A DNA stretch of 64,000 nucleotides from Psychrobacter okhotskensis (GTDB lineage: Bacteria > Pseudomonadota > Gammaproteobacteria > Pseudomonadales > Moraxellaceae). Below the pieces are notes generated by a model. That model made no database searches, had not been told where the DNA came from, and saw only the letters and a program-made list of their open reading frames with translations. Below are positions 1-8,604 of the stretch, piece by piece (position 1 is the stretch's first letter; every line of letters starts with the position of its first letter). A program made the position numbers and the translations under genes. The stretch spans positions 46,118-110,117 of the forward strand of contig NZ_JABRVQ010000011.1 in the NCBI RefSeq assembly GCF_013248965.1, read 5' to 3'.

Positions 1-1
1 T

Positions 2-139
2 CAGAAAATCAAAGACTTGGTACGCAAACGTTTATCGACTCACGCTTATCCGCGGGAAGTTGAATTTGTGAGTGCACTACCAAAAACACCAAGCGGTAAA
101 ATTCAGCGCTTTTTGCTGCGTAGCCTGTCTGCAGATTGA
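2..139 (+). CDS. AMP-dependent acyl-CoA synthetase, C-terminal end (partial)
   Basis: This is the last 45 residues of a reading frame that enters from the left edge. It contains the ANL-superfamily C-terminal signature PKTPSGKIQRFLLR, in which the lysine after SG is the catalytic lysine that contacts the adenylate. These enzymes activate a carboxylic acid with ATP and transfer it to CoA in the cytoplasm. The acid substrate cannot be told from the tail. The SDR gene 100 bp downstream on the same strand is of the 3-hydroxyacyl-CoA dehydrogenase type, so a shared acyl-CoA (branched or fatty acid) catabolic operon is likely. Confidence 0.85.
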   Translation, partial: QKIKDLVRKRLSTHAYPREVEFVSALPKTPSGKIQRFLLRSLSAD

Positions 140-165
140 AGCCTCTTGGTCCAGAGTAGGGGCGC

Positions 166-195
166 AGAGCAGTTATAAAAAGAGCAGTTATAAAA
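166..195. repeat. Tandem duplication, 15 bp x 2
   Basis: The unit AGAGCAGTTATAAAA occurs twice in perfect tandem, 26 bp after the acyl-CoA synthetase stop codon. It is one of a set of similar short tandem duplications downstream of genes in this window. Confidence 0.9.
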
Positions 196-239
196 ACGTT
201 AAACATCAATATCAAACAAAAATCTATTAAGGGAATAAT

Positions 240-1025
240 ATGCAGATTAAAGAAAATAGCTTTTTGGTCACCGGCGGTGCATCAGGATTGGGTGAAGCCG
301 TGGTTCGCGCTATCGTCGCTCAAGGTGGCAAGGTCGTCATCGCTGATTTGAATGAAACAGTAGGGTCAGCGCTAGTAGCTGAGCTGGGCGATAATACGCG
401 TTTTGTTCGTTGTGATGTGACCAGTGGTGATGAGGTGCAAGCGGCGGTAGATACAGCAGAAAAAGAGTTTGGTGGTCTGCAAGGTTCTATTAACTGTGCA
501 GGTATTGCCGTGGTGCAAAAGCTACTGGATCGTGAAAACAATCCTGCTGATCTCGATCAGTTCAGTCGCGGTGTTATAATTAATCAAGTGGGCTCGTTCA
601 ATGTTGCACGTTTAGTAGCAGCTAGTATTGCTAAGCGCGTAGCAGCGAATGTGAACCCTGATAGTGAGCAGAACGCGGACAATGGTATCATTATCAATAC
701 TGCTTCTATCGCTGCTTTTGATGGGCAAGTCGGGCAAGCCAGTTATGCCTCATCTAAAGCTGGCGTTGTCGGTATGATGCTGCCATTAGCTCGTGAGCTG
801 ACTCGTCATGGCATTCGCGTGATGACGATTGCACCGGGTGTCTTTGCCACCCCAATGATGGAGAGCTTACCGGAAAAAGCACGCACGCAATTAGAATCAG
901 CCGTTCCTTATCCTAAGCGCCTAGGAGCACCGAATGAGTTTGCCAAACTGGTGACCCATATTATTGATAATGCCTACCTAAATGGTGAAGTGATTCGTCT
1001 TGATGGTGCCATTCGTATGGTTTAG
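240..1025 (+). CDS. SDR-family 3-hydroxyacyl-CoA dehydrogenase-like protein
   Basis: A 261-residue classical short-chain dehydrogenase/reductase. The N-terminus has the Rossmann glycine motif TGGASGLG (about residues 11-18) followed by an acidic ADL at the end of beta-2, which favours NAD over NADP. NCAG, the catalytic serine region NTAS and YASSK (Tyr about 169, Lys about 173) are all present. The insertion between NCAG and NTAS and the PGVFATPMM segment resemble the 3-hydroxyacyl-CoA / 2-methyl-3-hydroxybutyryl-CoA dehydrogenase group (HSD17B10-like). An AAGGGA ribosome site precedes the ATG. The upstream acyl-CoA synthetase supports a role in acyl-CoA beta-oxidation. The exact substrate is inferred, not shown. 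Confidence 0.8.
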   Translation: MQIKENSFLVTGGASGLGEAVVRAIVAQGGKVVIADLNETVGSALVAELGDNTRFVRCDVTSGDEVQAAVDTAEKEFGGLQGSINCAGIAVVQKLLDRENNPADLDQFSRGVIINQVGSFNVARLVAASIAKRVAANVNPDSEQNADNGIIINTASIAAFDGQVGQASYASSKAGVVGMMLPLARELTRHGIRVMTIAPGVFATPMMESLPEKARTQLESAVPYPKRLGAPNEFAKLVTHIIDNAYLNGEVIRLDGAIRMV

Positions 1026-1157
1026 TTTGACAACTGCCAGAACACGTTGTTATCTTATTCATCATTTTTGCACAAAACCTGATCATTAAATATGACATAG
1101 TGCTTTGATATATTATGACTCGTTGCTATCAAGCATTGCTTATAAGGACCAAAGCCT

Positions 1158-1745
1158 ATGTCATTTTTCTCTTTCAGTCTTAGCACCAAATCTCGTTGGT
1201 TGTTTATTGCGATAGGACTTGGTCTGACTGCCATCATTAGTACCAGTGCGATAGGCTATGTCAAAACCTCCTCGCAGGCAAAAAACGCGGTTGATAAAGG
1301 TCAGTCTATTCCTAGCACGCTCATTGTCGATAAGGTCTTTGTTGACAAGTCTGAGCGCATTTTAAAGTTATTAAGCAAAGATACCGTGGTCAAATCCTAT
1401 CGCATTGCATTGGGTGACAGCCCGATAGGACATAAGCAACAACAAGGGGATCAGCGCACACCAGTAGGCTACTATACCTTAGATTATAAAAATGAAAACT
1501 CAATAGCCCATCGCTCCATCCATGTCAGCTACCCAAATGCGGCAGATAAAGCACGGGCTAAGTCTCGCGGCGTCAATCCAGGTGGCGACATTATGATTCA
1601 TGGGCAAATGAATGGCTTTGGTCATTTAGCCGGGCTCAATCAACAACGCGATTGGACAGATGGCTGCATCGCCGTCACTAATGATGAGATGGATGAAATC
1701 ATGGCGGCTGTGAAAGTAGGCACCGCGATTGAAATTGTTGAATAA
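1158..1745 (+). CDS. L,D-transpeptidase (YkuD domain)
   Basis: A 195-residue protein with one N-terminal hydrophobic segment (about residues 13-32) that should anchor it in the inner membrane or act as a signal, followed by a periplasmic YkuD domain. The catalytic motif is visible: His148 in IMIHG and Cys170 in TDGCIAV, the conserved order HG...GC. Such enzymes cross-link peptidoglycan peptides between two diaminopimelate residues or attach proteins to the wall. The protein has no LysM or PG-binding domain, so it is a minimal family member and closer to the small ErfK/YbiS-like proteins of unknown physiological partner. A GGA-containing ribosome site precedes the ATG. No partner gene is adjacent. 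Confidence 0.85.
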   Translation: MSFFSFSLSTKSRWLFIAIGLGLTAIISTSAIGYVKTSSQAKNAVDKGQSIPSTLIVDKVFVDKSERILKLLSKDTVVKSYRIALGDSPIGHKQQQGDQRTPVGYYTLDYKNENSIAHRSIHVSYPNAADKARAKSRGVNPGGDIMIHGQMNGFGHLAGLNQQRDWTDGCIAVTNDEMDEIMAAVKVGTAIEIVE

Positions 1746-2201
1746 GCCACTTTTAAGGTTTATGTATACTTAATGCTTGCTGAGTTGATTAGCTTTTTAG
1801 ATATTTTGTAATAACCGCATATTTTTTTCGACGATTTATTCACACTCCTAAACTATTCTTCTCTCTTTTTCACAAACTTAACACTACCTATTTTTCTTTC
1901 CTATATTCCCTTGAAATAGCTCATCAATGTGCCTATTAATGCCTTATCGTCATATCATTGTTATAAGTAAGGTTTATATTAATCAGGTGCAATGCGCACT
2001 GCTTGCTATTGGCTTGTTATTGATAGGAGCTGATATTGATAAGCCATTATTGATTGTTGATAACCGTTAAATTGATATTGAAATATTACTCAACAAACCT
2101 GATATAGATAACAACGAAAAGCTTGGGCATTGTTTGATACTTATAAAAAGCCGCAGCTACTATCAGATATAAAATATTATTAATTCTAAAAGGACACCAA
2201 T
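1746..2201. other. Intergenic gap upstream of clpB
   Basis: 456 bp, very AT-rich, with no convincing ORF. The only structure I can name is the possible heat-shock promoter at 1908-1940. The clpB ribosome site (AAAAGGA) lies at the right end. Confidence 0.5.
1908..1940 (+). promoter_or_regulatory. Possible sigma-32 heat-shock promoter for clpB
   Basis: CCCTTGAAAT (1908-1917) matches the sigma-32 -35 element. About 14 bp later GCCTATTAAT gives a partial match to the CCCCATnT -10 element. It lies 260 bp before clpB, whose orthologues are sigma-32 regulated. The -10 match is weak (about 4 of 7 informative bases), so this is only a candidate. Confidence 0.35.
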
Positions 2202-4799
2202 ATGAGGTTCGAAAAATTTACCCAAAAATTGCAATCTGCGATTCAAGAAGCCCAAAGTTTGGCGCTAGGGCGCGACCATACAGGAATTGATCCTGTGCAT
2301 TTGCTTGCCGTGTTGCTGCAAGACGAGTCTAACTTGTCTATCTGCCAGCAAGCGGGCGCGTCTATTCCTGCGCTAAAAAATGGCGTGGCAAAGGCGCTTG
2401 ATAATCAAGCGACGATTAGCGAGCCAACTGGTGACGTTAATCTAAACCCTAATTCGGTCAAAATTTTGAATTTGGCCGATCGTCAAGCGCAAAAAGAAGG
2501 CGACGATTTTATTGCCACTGAATGGGTGATATTAGCACTCGCTGAACAAGGCGAAACCAAAAAAATATTTGAAAGCGCTGGCGTGACGGCAGCCAAATTA
2601 AAAGCCGTGATTGAACAATTACGTGGTGATGAAACCGTGAACAATCAAAACGCGGAAGATCAACGTGACGCGCTGAATAAATATACGATTAACTTAACTG
2701 AGCAGGCGGAGCTTGGCAAACTGGATCCAGTCATTGGTCGTGACGAAGAGATTCGCCGCACCATTCAAGTACTGTCACGTCGGACTAAAAATAATCCAGT
2801 ACTTATCGGTGAGCCGGGTGTGGGTAAAACCGCTATCGTCGAAGGCTTAGCACAAAAAATCATCAATGGTGATGTACCAGAAGGGTTGCGCCGTAAAGAA
2901 GTACTGTCATTAGACTTAGGTGCGCTTATTGCCGGCGCAAAATTTCGTGGTGAGTTTGAAGAACGCCTCAAAAGCGTATTGAGTGATTTGGCCAAGCAAG
3001 AAGGCAATGTCATCTTATTTATCGATGAGCTACATACCATGGTTGGCGCGGGTAAATCAGAAGGTGCGATGGATGCGGGTAATATGCTAAAGCCTGCGCT
3101 AGCCCGTGGTGAGCTGCATTGCGTCGGTGCGACGACTTTGGACGAATATCGCCAGTATATCGAAAAAGATGCCGCGCTTGAACGTCGCTTCCAAAAAGTA
3201 TTGGTCGATGAGCCAACGGTCGAGGATACCATTGCGATTTTGCGTGGCCTCAAAGAGCGTTACGAGCTGCATCATGGGGTCGATATTCAAGACAGTGCGA
3301 TTATTGCTGCCGCACGCATGAGCCATCGCTATATTACTGACCGCAAGCTGCCGGATAAGGCGATTGATTTAATCGACGAAGCTGCCAGTCGTCTGCGTAT
3401 GGAGATGGACAGCAAGCCTGAGTCACTTGGCAAGCTTGATAGCCGTTTGATTCAGTTAAAAATGCAGCGTGAAGTGCTCAAAAACGAAGAAGACGCTGGC
3501 GCGCAAGCCGAGCGTAAAGTACTTGATGCACAAATAGAAGAGTTAGAAAAAGAGTACGCCGATCTCAATGAGATTTGGCAAGCAGAAAAAGCGCTGGTCA
3601 AAGGCAGTCAGCAGCTAAAAGACGAGCTAGACAAAGCGCGTATCGCCTATGATAAAGCCAGCCGCGAGGGCGATTATGAGACCATGAGTAAGCTGCAGTA
3701 TGAGACCATTCCGCAGTTAGAGCGCCGAATTCATGAGTCGGACTTGGCTGAGCAAAAAGAGCAGACTGGTGAAAATAGTGGGGTAAAACTACTACGTAAC
3801 AAGGTCACGGATAATGAAATTGCCGAAGTGGTTGCCGCCGCCACGGGCATTCCGGTCAGTAAAATGATGCAAGGCGAGCGTGACAAAATGCTGGCGATGG
3901 AAGAGAAACTCCACGAGCGCGTCATCGGTCAAGATGAAGCAGTCGAAGCGGTCGCCAATGCCGTGCGTCGTAGCCGTGCGGGCTTGTCGGATCCGAATCG
4001 ACCATCTGGTTCGTTCTTGTTCCTTGGGCCTACTGGTGTCGGTAAAACCGAGCTGACCAAATCATTGGCGAACTTCTTATTCGACTCTGAAGATGCGATT
4101 GTTCGTATCGATATGAGTGAGTATATGGAGAAGCACAGCGTCAGTCGCTTAGTGGGTGCGCCTCCAGGTTATGTTGGCTATGAAGAAGGTGGCGCGTTGA
4201 CCGAAGCGGTACGTCGTAAGCCCTATAGCGTGATATTGTTTGATGAAGTCGAAAAAGCGCACCCTGATGTGTTCAATATCTTGCTACAAGTGTTGGATGA
4301 TGGTCGTTTGACCGATTCGCAAGGTCGCGTGGTGGACTTTAAAAACACCGTTATTATCATGACCAGTAACCTAGGCTCGCATAAAATTCAAGAGATGGTT
4401 GGCGAAAGCTACGACGATATCAAAGCGGAGGTCATGGATTCTGTCGGTCAGCATTTCCGTCCAGAGTTCGTCAACCGTATTGATGAGATTGTGGTTTTCC
4501 ATCCGCTCGGTATGTCGCAAATGGCAGGTATTGCTGACATTCAATTGGATCGATTACGTCAGCGTTTGCATGAGCGCGAGATGGACATCGAGCTATCCTC
4601 TGATGCGATGAACAAGCTGGTCGCCGTGGGTTATGACCCTGTGTATGGTGCGCGTCCGCTAAAACGTGCTATCCAGCAAGAGATCGAAAATCCGCTGTCA
4701 TTAAAATTGCTGTCTGGTGACTTTGTCGCTGGCGATATCATCAAAGTCGATGTCGGCGCTGATGATAAGCTTACCTTTGATAAGCTTCGAATGAGCTAA
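2202..4799 (+). CDS. clpB: ATP-dependent disaggregase chaperone ClpB
   Basis: 865 residues, the normal ClpB length. Order of domains: N-terminal Clp repeat domain (about 1-145, beginning [11 protein letters not shown]), AAA-1 with Walker A GEPGVGKT (about 203-210) and Walker B FIDELH, a long coiled-coil middle domain (about 410-525, rich in charged heptads) that marks ClpB rather than ClpA, AAA-2 with Walker A GPTGVGKT (about 609-616), and the C-terminal ClpB_D2-small domain. There is no ClpP-binding IGF/L loop. It threads aggregated proteins together with the DnaK system in the cytoplasm. It is monocistronic, with a terminator hairpin directly downstream and a possible heat-shock promoter upstream. 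Confidence 0.98.
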   Translation: MRFEKFTQKLQSAIQEAQSLALGRDHTGIDPVHLLAVLLQDESNLSICQQAGASIPALKNGVAKALDNQATISEPTGDVNLNPNSVKILNLADRQAQKEGDDFIATEWVILALAEQGETKKIFESAGVTAAKLKAVIEQLRGDETVNNQNAEDQRDALNKYTINLTEQAELGKLDPVIGRDEEIRRTIQVLSRRTKNNPVLIGEPGVGKTAIVEGLAQKIINGDVPEGLRRKEVLSLDLGALIAGAKFRGEFEERLKSVLSDLAKQEGNVILFIDELHTMVGAGKSEGAMDAGNMLKPALARGELHCVGATTLDEYRQYIEKDAALERRFQKVLVDEPTVEDTIAILRGLKERYELHHGVDIQDSAIIAAARMSHRYITDRKLPDKAIDLIDEAASRLRMEMDSKPESLGKLDSRLIQLKMQREVLKNEEDAGAQAERKVLDAQIEELEKEYADLNEIWQAEKALVKGSQQLKDELDKARIAYDKASREGDYETMSKLQYETIPQLERRIHESDLAEQKEQTGENSGVKLLRNKVTDNEIAEVVAAATGIPVSKMMQGERDKMLAMEEKLHERVIGQDEAVEAVANAVRRSRAGLSDPNRPSGSFLFLGPTGVGKTELTKSLANFLFDSEDAIVRIDMSEYMEKHSVSRLVGAPPGYVGYEEGGALTEAVRRKPYSVILFDEVEKAHPDVFNILLQVLDDGRLTDSQGRVVDFKNTVIIMTSNLGSHKIQEMVGESYDDIKAEVMDSVGQHFRPEFVNRIDEIVVFHPLGMSQMAGIADIQLDRLRQRLHEREMDIELSSDAMNKLVAVGYDPVYGARPLKRAIQQEIENPLSLKLLSGDFVAGDIIKVDVGADDKLTFDKLRMS

Positions 4800-4848
4800 T
4801 AGTAAACGCTAAATAATTGTTGCTAAATGACGGTTATGCTTTAAAACC

Positions 4849-4894
4849 AACCCTTTATTTGTCTATTTTTTATATAGGCAGATAAGGGGTTTTT
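4849..4894 (+). terminator. Rho-independent terminator after clpB
   Basis: The arms 4849-4865 and 4875-4890 pair over 17 bp, with several G-U pairs, around a T/A-rich loop and are followed by a short T run. The hairpin is 50 bp past the clpB stop. Confidence 0.75.
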
Positions 4895-4980
4895 ACTTTG
4901 CGCTCTATAATCATTTTACCGTTGTCATACTTTGATTATGTTATAACTATAGTCAAAATATCCTAAAAATACGATGGTAT

Positions 4981-5048
4981 TGCTGATATCAATTTTTTGT
5001 CGCCTCTGTCCGCGCAGGCACAGCAAGCAAGAAAAATGGATATCAGCA
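4981..5048 (+). repeat. Dispersed palindromic repeat, copy A
   Basis: The outer arms TGCTGATATC (4981-4990) and GATATCAGCA (5039-5048) are perfect complements. Between them lies the core GCCTCTGTCCGCGCAGGCA followed by CAGCAAGCAAGAAAAA, which recurs at three other places in the window (copy D at 22989-23054 inverted, copy B at 26230-26295, copy C at 30670-30747). It occupies the gap between clpB and the sugar dehydrogenase gene, which otherwise shows only the clpB terminator. Confidence 0.8.
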
Positions 5049-5131
5049 GTGCGTGATGGTTCGATATTATTTTTCACGCACTATCACTTAAGCCCTAATA
5101 AAGCCAATATAACATTAAGGGAGATGACATC

Positions 5132-6385
5132 ATGATGATGACCAATAAAAAATATATTAGCACGCCATTAATCTTGCCGTTAATCATAGCAGCCCTGCTA
5201 TTTAGCGCCTCTGCGTGCTCAAACCCATCAGCAGTCAATACCGATGCAGATCTGACAGAGTACAAAGAAGGTCAGGCTTCTGCCAAAGATTCGGCAGCGA
5301 GCACTGAAAAACCTGCCTTTGCCACTAAGACTGTCGCTACCTTTAATGAACCATGGGCGATGACCGCGCTACCCAATACCAATGATGAGCCACCAACATT
5401 ACTGGTTACCCAAAAGACCGGTGAGCTCTTCATGGTCGATACTGCTACCGGTACTAAAACCGAAGTAAGCGGTGTGCCGACCGTTGCGTATGGCGGGCAA
5501 GGCGGTCTAGGTGACATTATTCTAGCATCAGATTTTGCTACCAGTAATGTCATATATCTCAGTTATATTGAAAGCGGCACGGGCGCTGATGACAATAAAT
5601 TTGGCGCGAAAGTGATTAGCGCTAAGCTCTCAGGTATAGGTAGCGCTGCTCCTAGTCTGCAATCTATTACCCCGATTTGGCAGCAGACGCCAAAGGTAAA
5701 AGGGCAGGGGCATTATAGTCACCGTTTGCTATTCTCTCCCGATGGTCGCTATCTCTATATCAGTTCAGGTGAGCGGCAAGAAAAAACGCCAGCGCAAGAT
5801 ATGAGCGTCAACTTGGGCAAAATCATTCGACTATACCCTGACGGTAGCGTACCCGCAGACAATCCATTCGCCAACGAAAATAAGGAAATTAAGGCACAGT
5901 TTTGGACAACTGGGCATCGTAACGTACTGGGTATGGCCTTTGATGACAGTGGTCGGCTGTGGGCAAATGAGATGGGGCCAAGAGGTGGTGATGAGTTTAA
6001 TTTAATCGAAAAAGGCAATAACTATGGCTGGCCGCTGGTCTCTAACGGTCGTAATTATTCGGGTACAGACATTCCTGACCATGACACTCGGCCTGACTTG
6101 ACTGCGCCCAAAGTGACTTGGACACCCGTCATCTCACCTTCTTCATTAAGTATATATTCAGCCGGGACTCATAATGATTTTCCAGCATGGCAAGGCAATG
6201 CGCTAATCAGCGGCCTGTCATCAAAAGCGCTCATCATAGTGAGTTTTGATGACAGCAACAGTGCCTCTGAACGTTACCGCTATGATATGGGGAAGCGTAT
6301 TCGTAGTGTACTGAACGTGGATGGACAAGTCTGGTTATTAGAGGACGGCGATGCGGCTAAGTTACTGCAATTGCTACCTAAATAG
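5132..6385 (+). CDS. PQQ-dependent glucose/sorbosone dehydrogenase-like lipoprotein
   Basis: A 417-residue exported protein. A basic N-terminus, a hydrophobic stretch and the sequence SASAC with Cys29 suggest a lipoprotein signal, although the -3 alanine is a weak lipobox match. The rest matches the six-bladed glucose/sorbosone dehydrogenase fold (family of E. coli YliI): GGQGGLGDI, GHYSHRLLFSPDGRYLY, a TGHRNVLGMAF stretch with the metal/PQQ region, and NEMGPRGGDEFN plus NNYGWP near the C-terminus. Such enzymes oxidise aldose sugars in the periplasm using pyrroloquinoline quinone and pass electrons to the respiratory chain. Three ATGs stand in a row at the start. The AAGGGAG site fits the first or second best. 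Substrate unknown. Confidence 0.85.
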   Translation: MMMTNKKYISTPLILPLIIAALLFSASACSNPSAVNTDADLTEYKEGQASAKDSAASTEKPAFATKTVATFNEPWAMTALPNTNDEPPTLLVTQKTGELFMVDTATGTKTEVSGVPTVAYGGQGGLGDIILASDFATSNVIYLSYIESGTGADDNKFGAKVISAKLSGIGSAAPSLQSITPIWQQTPKVKGQGHYSHRLLFSPDGRYLYISSGERQEKTPAQDMSVNLGKIIRLYPDGSVPADNPFANENKEIKAQFWTTGHRNVLGMAFDDSGRLWANEMGPRGGDEFNLIEKGNNYGWPLVSNGRNYSGTDIPDHDTRPDLTAPKVTWTPVISPSSLSIYSAGTHNDFPAWQGNALISGLSSKALIIVSFDDSNSASERYRYDMGKRIRSVLNVDGQVWLLEDGDAAKLLQLLPK

Positions 6386-6704
6386 TATATTGCTATAAAG
6401 AGTGAATGATAGCACTGTTAAAATTAATTCATAAATCTACATAAAGGGTACTGCGATTTTTACCATAAATCCAGCACCTTTTGTAGTTTTAAAGCTTAGA
6501 AAATGAATAGAGTAGATGGCTTTTATTTTACTCTAAACCAGAATTTTGACTTGTTACCATCTATACATCATATTTTTAGATAAGTTTAAGAATAGGAAAA
6601 CATTAGAGCAAATAGGGTGTTTCTTGATGGCTATATTTTGTAATTATTTGATAATCAAAGGTTATTTTGTTAAGGTAGCAGCCCTTATATAACGAGATTA
6701 GCAC
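6386..6704. other. Gap between sugar dehydrogenase and first BCCT gene
   Basis: 319 bp of AT-rich DNA with no supported ORF. The last 40 bp (from TTGTTAAGGT at 6668) resemble the leader of the second BCCT gene at 8568, so the promoter/leader region was probably duplicated with the gene. Confidence 0.5.
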
Positions 6705-8354
6705 ATGGACGAAGTAAAAGTAGGTCGATTGGGTCCGTTTCCACGGGTCAGTAAACCTGTGTTTATAACCTCGACGTTGTTGATTGTCGGATTTATTATT
6801 TTTGGCGCTTTTTTTACGGAAGCTGCCGGCGCACTTTTTAGTTTTTTACAGAGCTTTATTACCGATAAGTTTGGTTGGCTATTTATTGTTTTGGTCAACG
6901 TGGCACTCGTTTTTTGTATCTATTTAGCCATGAGCCGTTACGGCGATATTCGCTTGGGTAAACAAACAGAACGTCCGCAATATAGCCTCATCTCTTGGAT
7001 AGGGATGTTGTTTTCGGCGGGTATCGGTATTGGTTTGGTTTATTGGGGTACGGCTGAGCCGTTGTATCACTTTATGGCCCCACCACTTGGTGAAGCGGAG
7101 ACAATAGAAGCGGCCAAACAAGCGATGAACATCTCGTTTTTACATTGGGGTTTACACGCTTGGGCGATTTATACCATCGTGGCATTGTCGTTGGCTTACT
7201 TTCATTTTCGCCGTGGTCTGCCATTATCGATTCGCTCGACGCTGTATCCGATATTGGGCCGCAAGATTTATGGTCCTTGGGGTCATACCGTTGATATTTT
7301 AGCAGTATTCGGTACGATGTTTGGGGTAGTGACTTCTTTGGGTTTAGGGGTGATGCAGATAAATTCTGGTCTGGAGAACTTGTTCGGTATTCCTAATAGT
7401 TTGGGCGTGCAATTTGCGATTATTGCATTTGTGACTGCCATGGCATGTATCTCTTTGATGCTGGGTCTTGATAAAGGCATCAAACGTCTAAGTGATATTA
7501 ATATGGGACTGACGGGTATTCTGTTGGTCTTTATGGTGATTTTGGGTCCGACGCTATTTATCTTCGACAGTTTTATCGAAAATATCGGTAATTATCTAGG
7601 GTCGATTGTGACGTTATCGGCGTGGGGCGAAGCCTATAGCAATACCGATTGGCAAAGCGGCTGGACGATATTTTACTGGGCGTGGTGGGTAAGTTGGGCA
7701 CCCTTTGTCGGCGTATTCATTGCCCGTATCAGTCGTGGTCGTACTATTCGTGAATTTGTCTTGGGAGTCTTATTAATCCCAATGACGATTTTATTCTTCT
7801 GGTTTACTACGTTTGGCGGTGTTGCTATCCATATGGAGCTATTGGCATCGATCAACCCTGACATGCTGAGTCCTGGACTGATTGAAGCAGTGCAAGCCGA
7901 TACCGGTAGTGCGATCTTTAAACTGGTCGAATACTATCCACTGACAAAACCTGTGACCTTGCTGATTGTTATCATGATTGTATTATGGTTCGTCACGTCT
8001 TCTGATTCGGCAAGCTTTGTCATCGATATGTTGACGGCAGGCGGCGATACCAACCCGCCAAAGATTCAGCGCTTGTTTTGGGCGACGATGGAAGGGGTCA
8101 TTGCTGCGATATTATTAGCAGCTGGTGGTTTGGGTGCGCTACAAGCCGCCGCTATCGTGGCAGGTTTGCCGTTTGCTCTGGTAGTCTTTGTCATGATGTA
8201 TGCGCTGTTGCGTGGTTTAAGTCGCGATCGCTTGATTTTATATCGTGCGCAGCAATATTTCATCACCGAAGAGTCTGCTGATCATAACTCGGCTAATGAG
8301 TTCGTCGATGAGCATTTGCTAAAAGGTCCACCTAAAATTGCAAAGGGCGACTAG
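6705..8354 (+). CDS. BCCT-family betaine/choline/carnitine transporter 1
   Basis: 549 residues with about 12 membrane segments. Visible family marks are the glycine-rich substrate/sodium stretch FSAGIGIGLVYWGTAEP, the tryptophan box FYWAWWVSWAPFVG, the following FIARISRGRTIREF, and SSDSASFVIDM. BCCT carriers import quaternary ammonium compounds (glycine betaine, choline, carnitine) with sodium or protons across the inner membrane, usually for osmoprotection. The C-terminal tail is short (about 40 residues) and lacks the long regulatory extensions of BetP or BetT. The next gene is a close paralogue in the same orientation. Which quaternary amine is carried cannot be read from the sequence. Confidence 0.93.
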   Translation: MDEVKVGRLGPFPRVSKPVFITSTLLIVGFIIFGAFFTEAAGALFSFLQSFITDKFGWLFIVLVNVALVFCIYLAMSRYGDIRLGKQTERPQYSLISWIGMLFSAGIGIGLVYWGTAEPLYHFMAPPLGEAETIEAAKQAMNISFLHWGLHAWAIYTIVALSLAYFHFRRGLPLSIRSTLYPILGRKIYGPWGHTVDILAVFGTMFGVVTSLGLGVMQINSGLENLFGIPNSLGVQFAIIAFVTAMACISLMLGLDKGIKRLSDINMGLTGILLVFMVILGPTLFIFDSFIENIGNYLGSIVTLSAWGEAYSNTDWQSGWTIFYWAWWVSWAPFVGVFIARISRGRTIREFVLGVLLIPMTILFFWFTTFGGVAIHMELLASINPDMLSPGLIEAVQADTGSAIFKLVEYYPLTKPVTLLIVIMIVLWFVTSSDSASFVIDMLTAGGDTNPPKIQRLFWATMEGVIAAILLAAGGLGALQAAAIVAGLPFALVVFVMMYALLRGLSRDRLILYRAQQYFITEESADHNSANEFVDEHLLKGPPKIAKGD

Positions 8355-8370
8355 GGCATTAATGATATGC

Positions 8371-8465
8371 TGATTGTTGCTTGTTTTAATTAAGCCTGTT
8401 ATCTGAGTCCTTAAGAAAGTTTTTAAAACAGGCTTTAAAAAAATATTTAAGACAAGCAACGATCA
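8371..8465. repeat. Large imperfect palindrome after first BCCT gene
   Basis: TGATTGTTGCTTGT at 8371 pairs with ACAAGCAACGATCA ending at 8465, and inside it AAGCCTGTT (8392-8400) pairs with AACAGGCTT (8427-8435). The result is a two-tier stem of about 95 nt. It begins 16 bp after a stop codon and is followed by a separate conventional terminator, so it may be an mRNA 3' structure or a small palindromic insertion. Confidence 0.6.
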
Positions 8466-8478
8466 ATTATTTACCGTA

Positions 8479-8515
8479 AAAAATCCTAAGATAAACCGAT
8501 ATCTTAGGATTTTTT
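8479..8515 (+). terminator. Rho-independent terminator after first BCCT gene
   Basis: AATCCTAAGATA pairs with TATCTTAGGATT around a 6-nt loop, flanked by A and T runs, so it could act in both directions. Confidence 0.85.
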
Positions 8516-8604
8516 GCTTTATAACAATAAATGGTTGTTAACCTAATTTGATAGTTCGTAAGTATCTTGTTAAGGTTGGCATCCTAAAAAATTGAGATTA
8601 TTAA

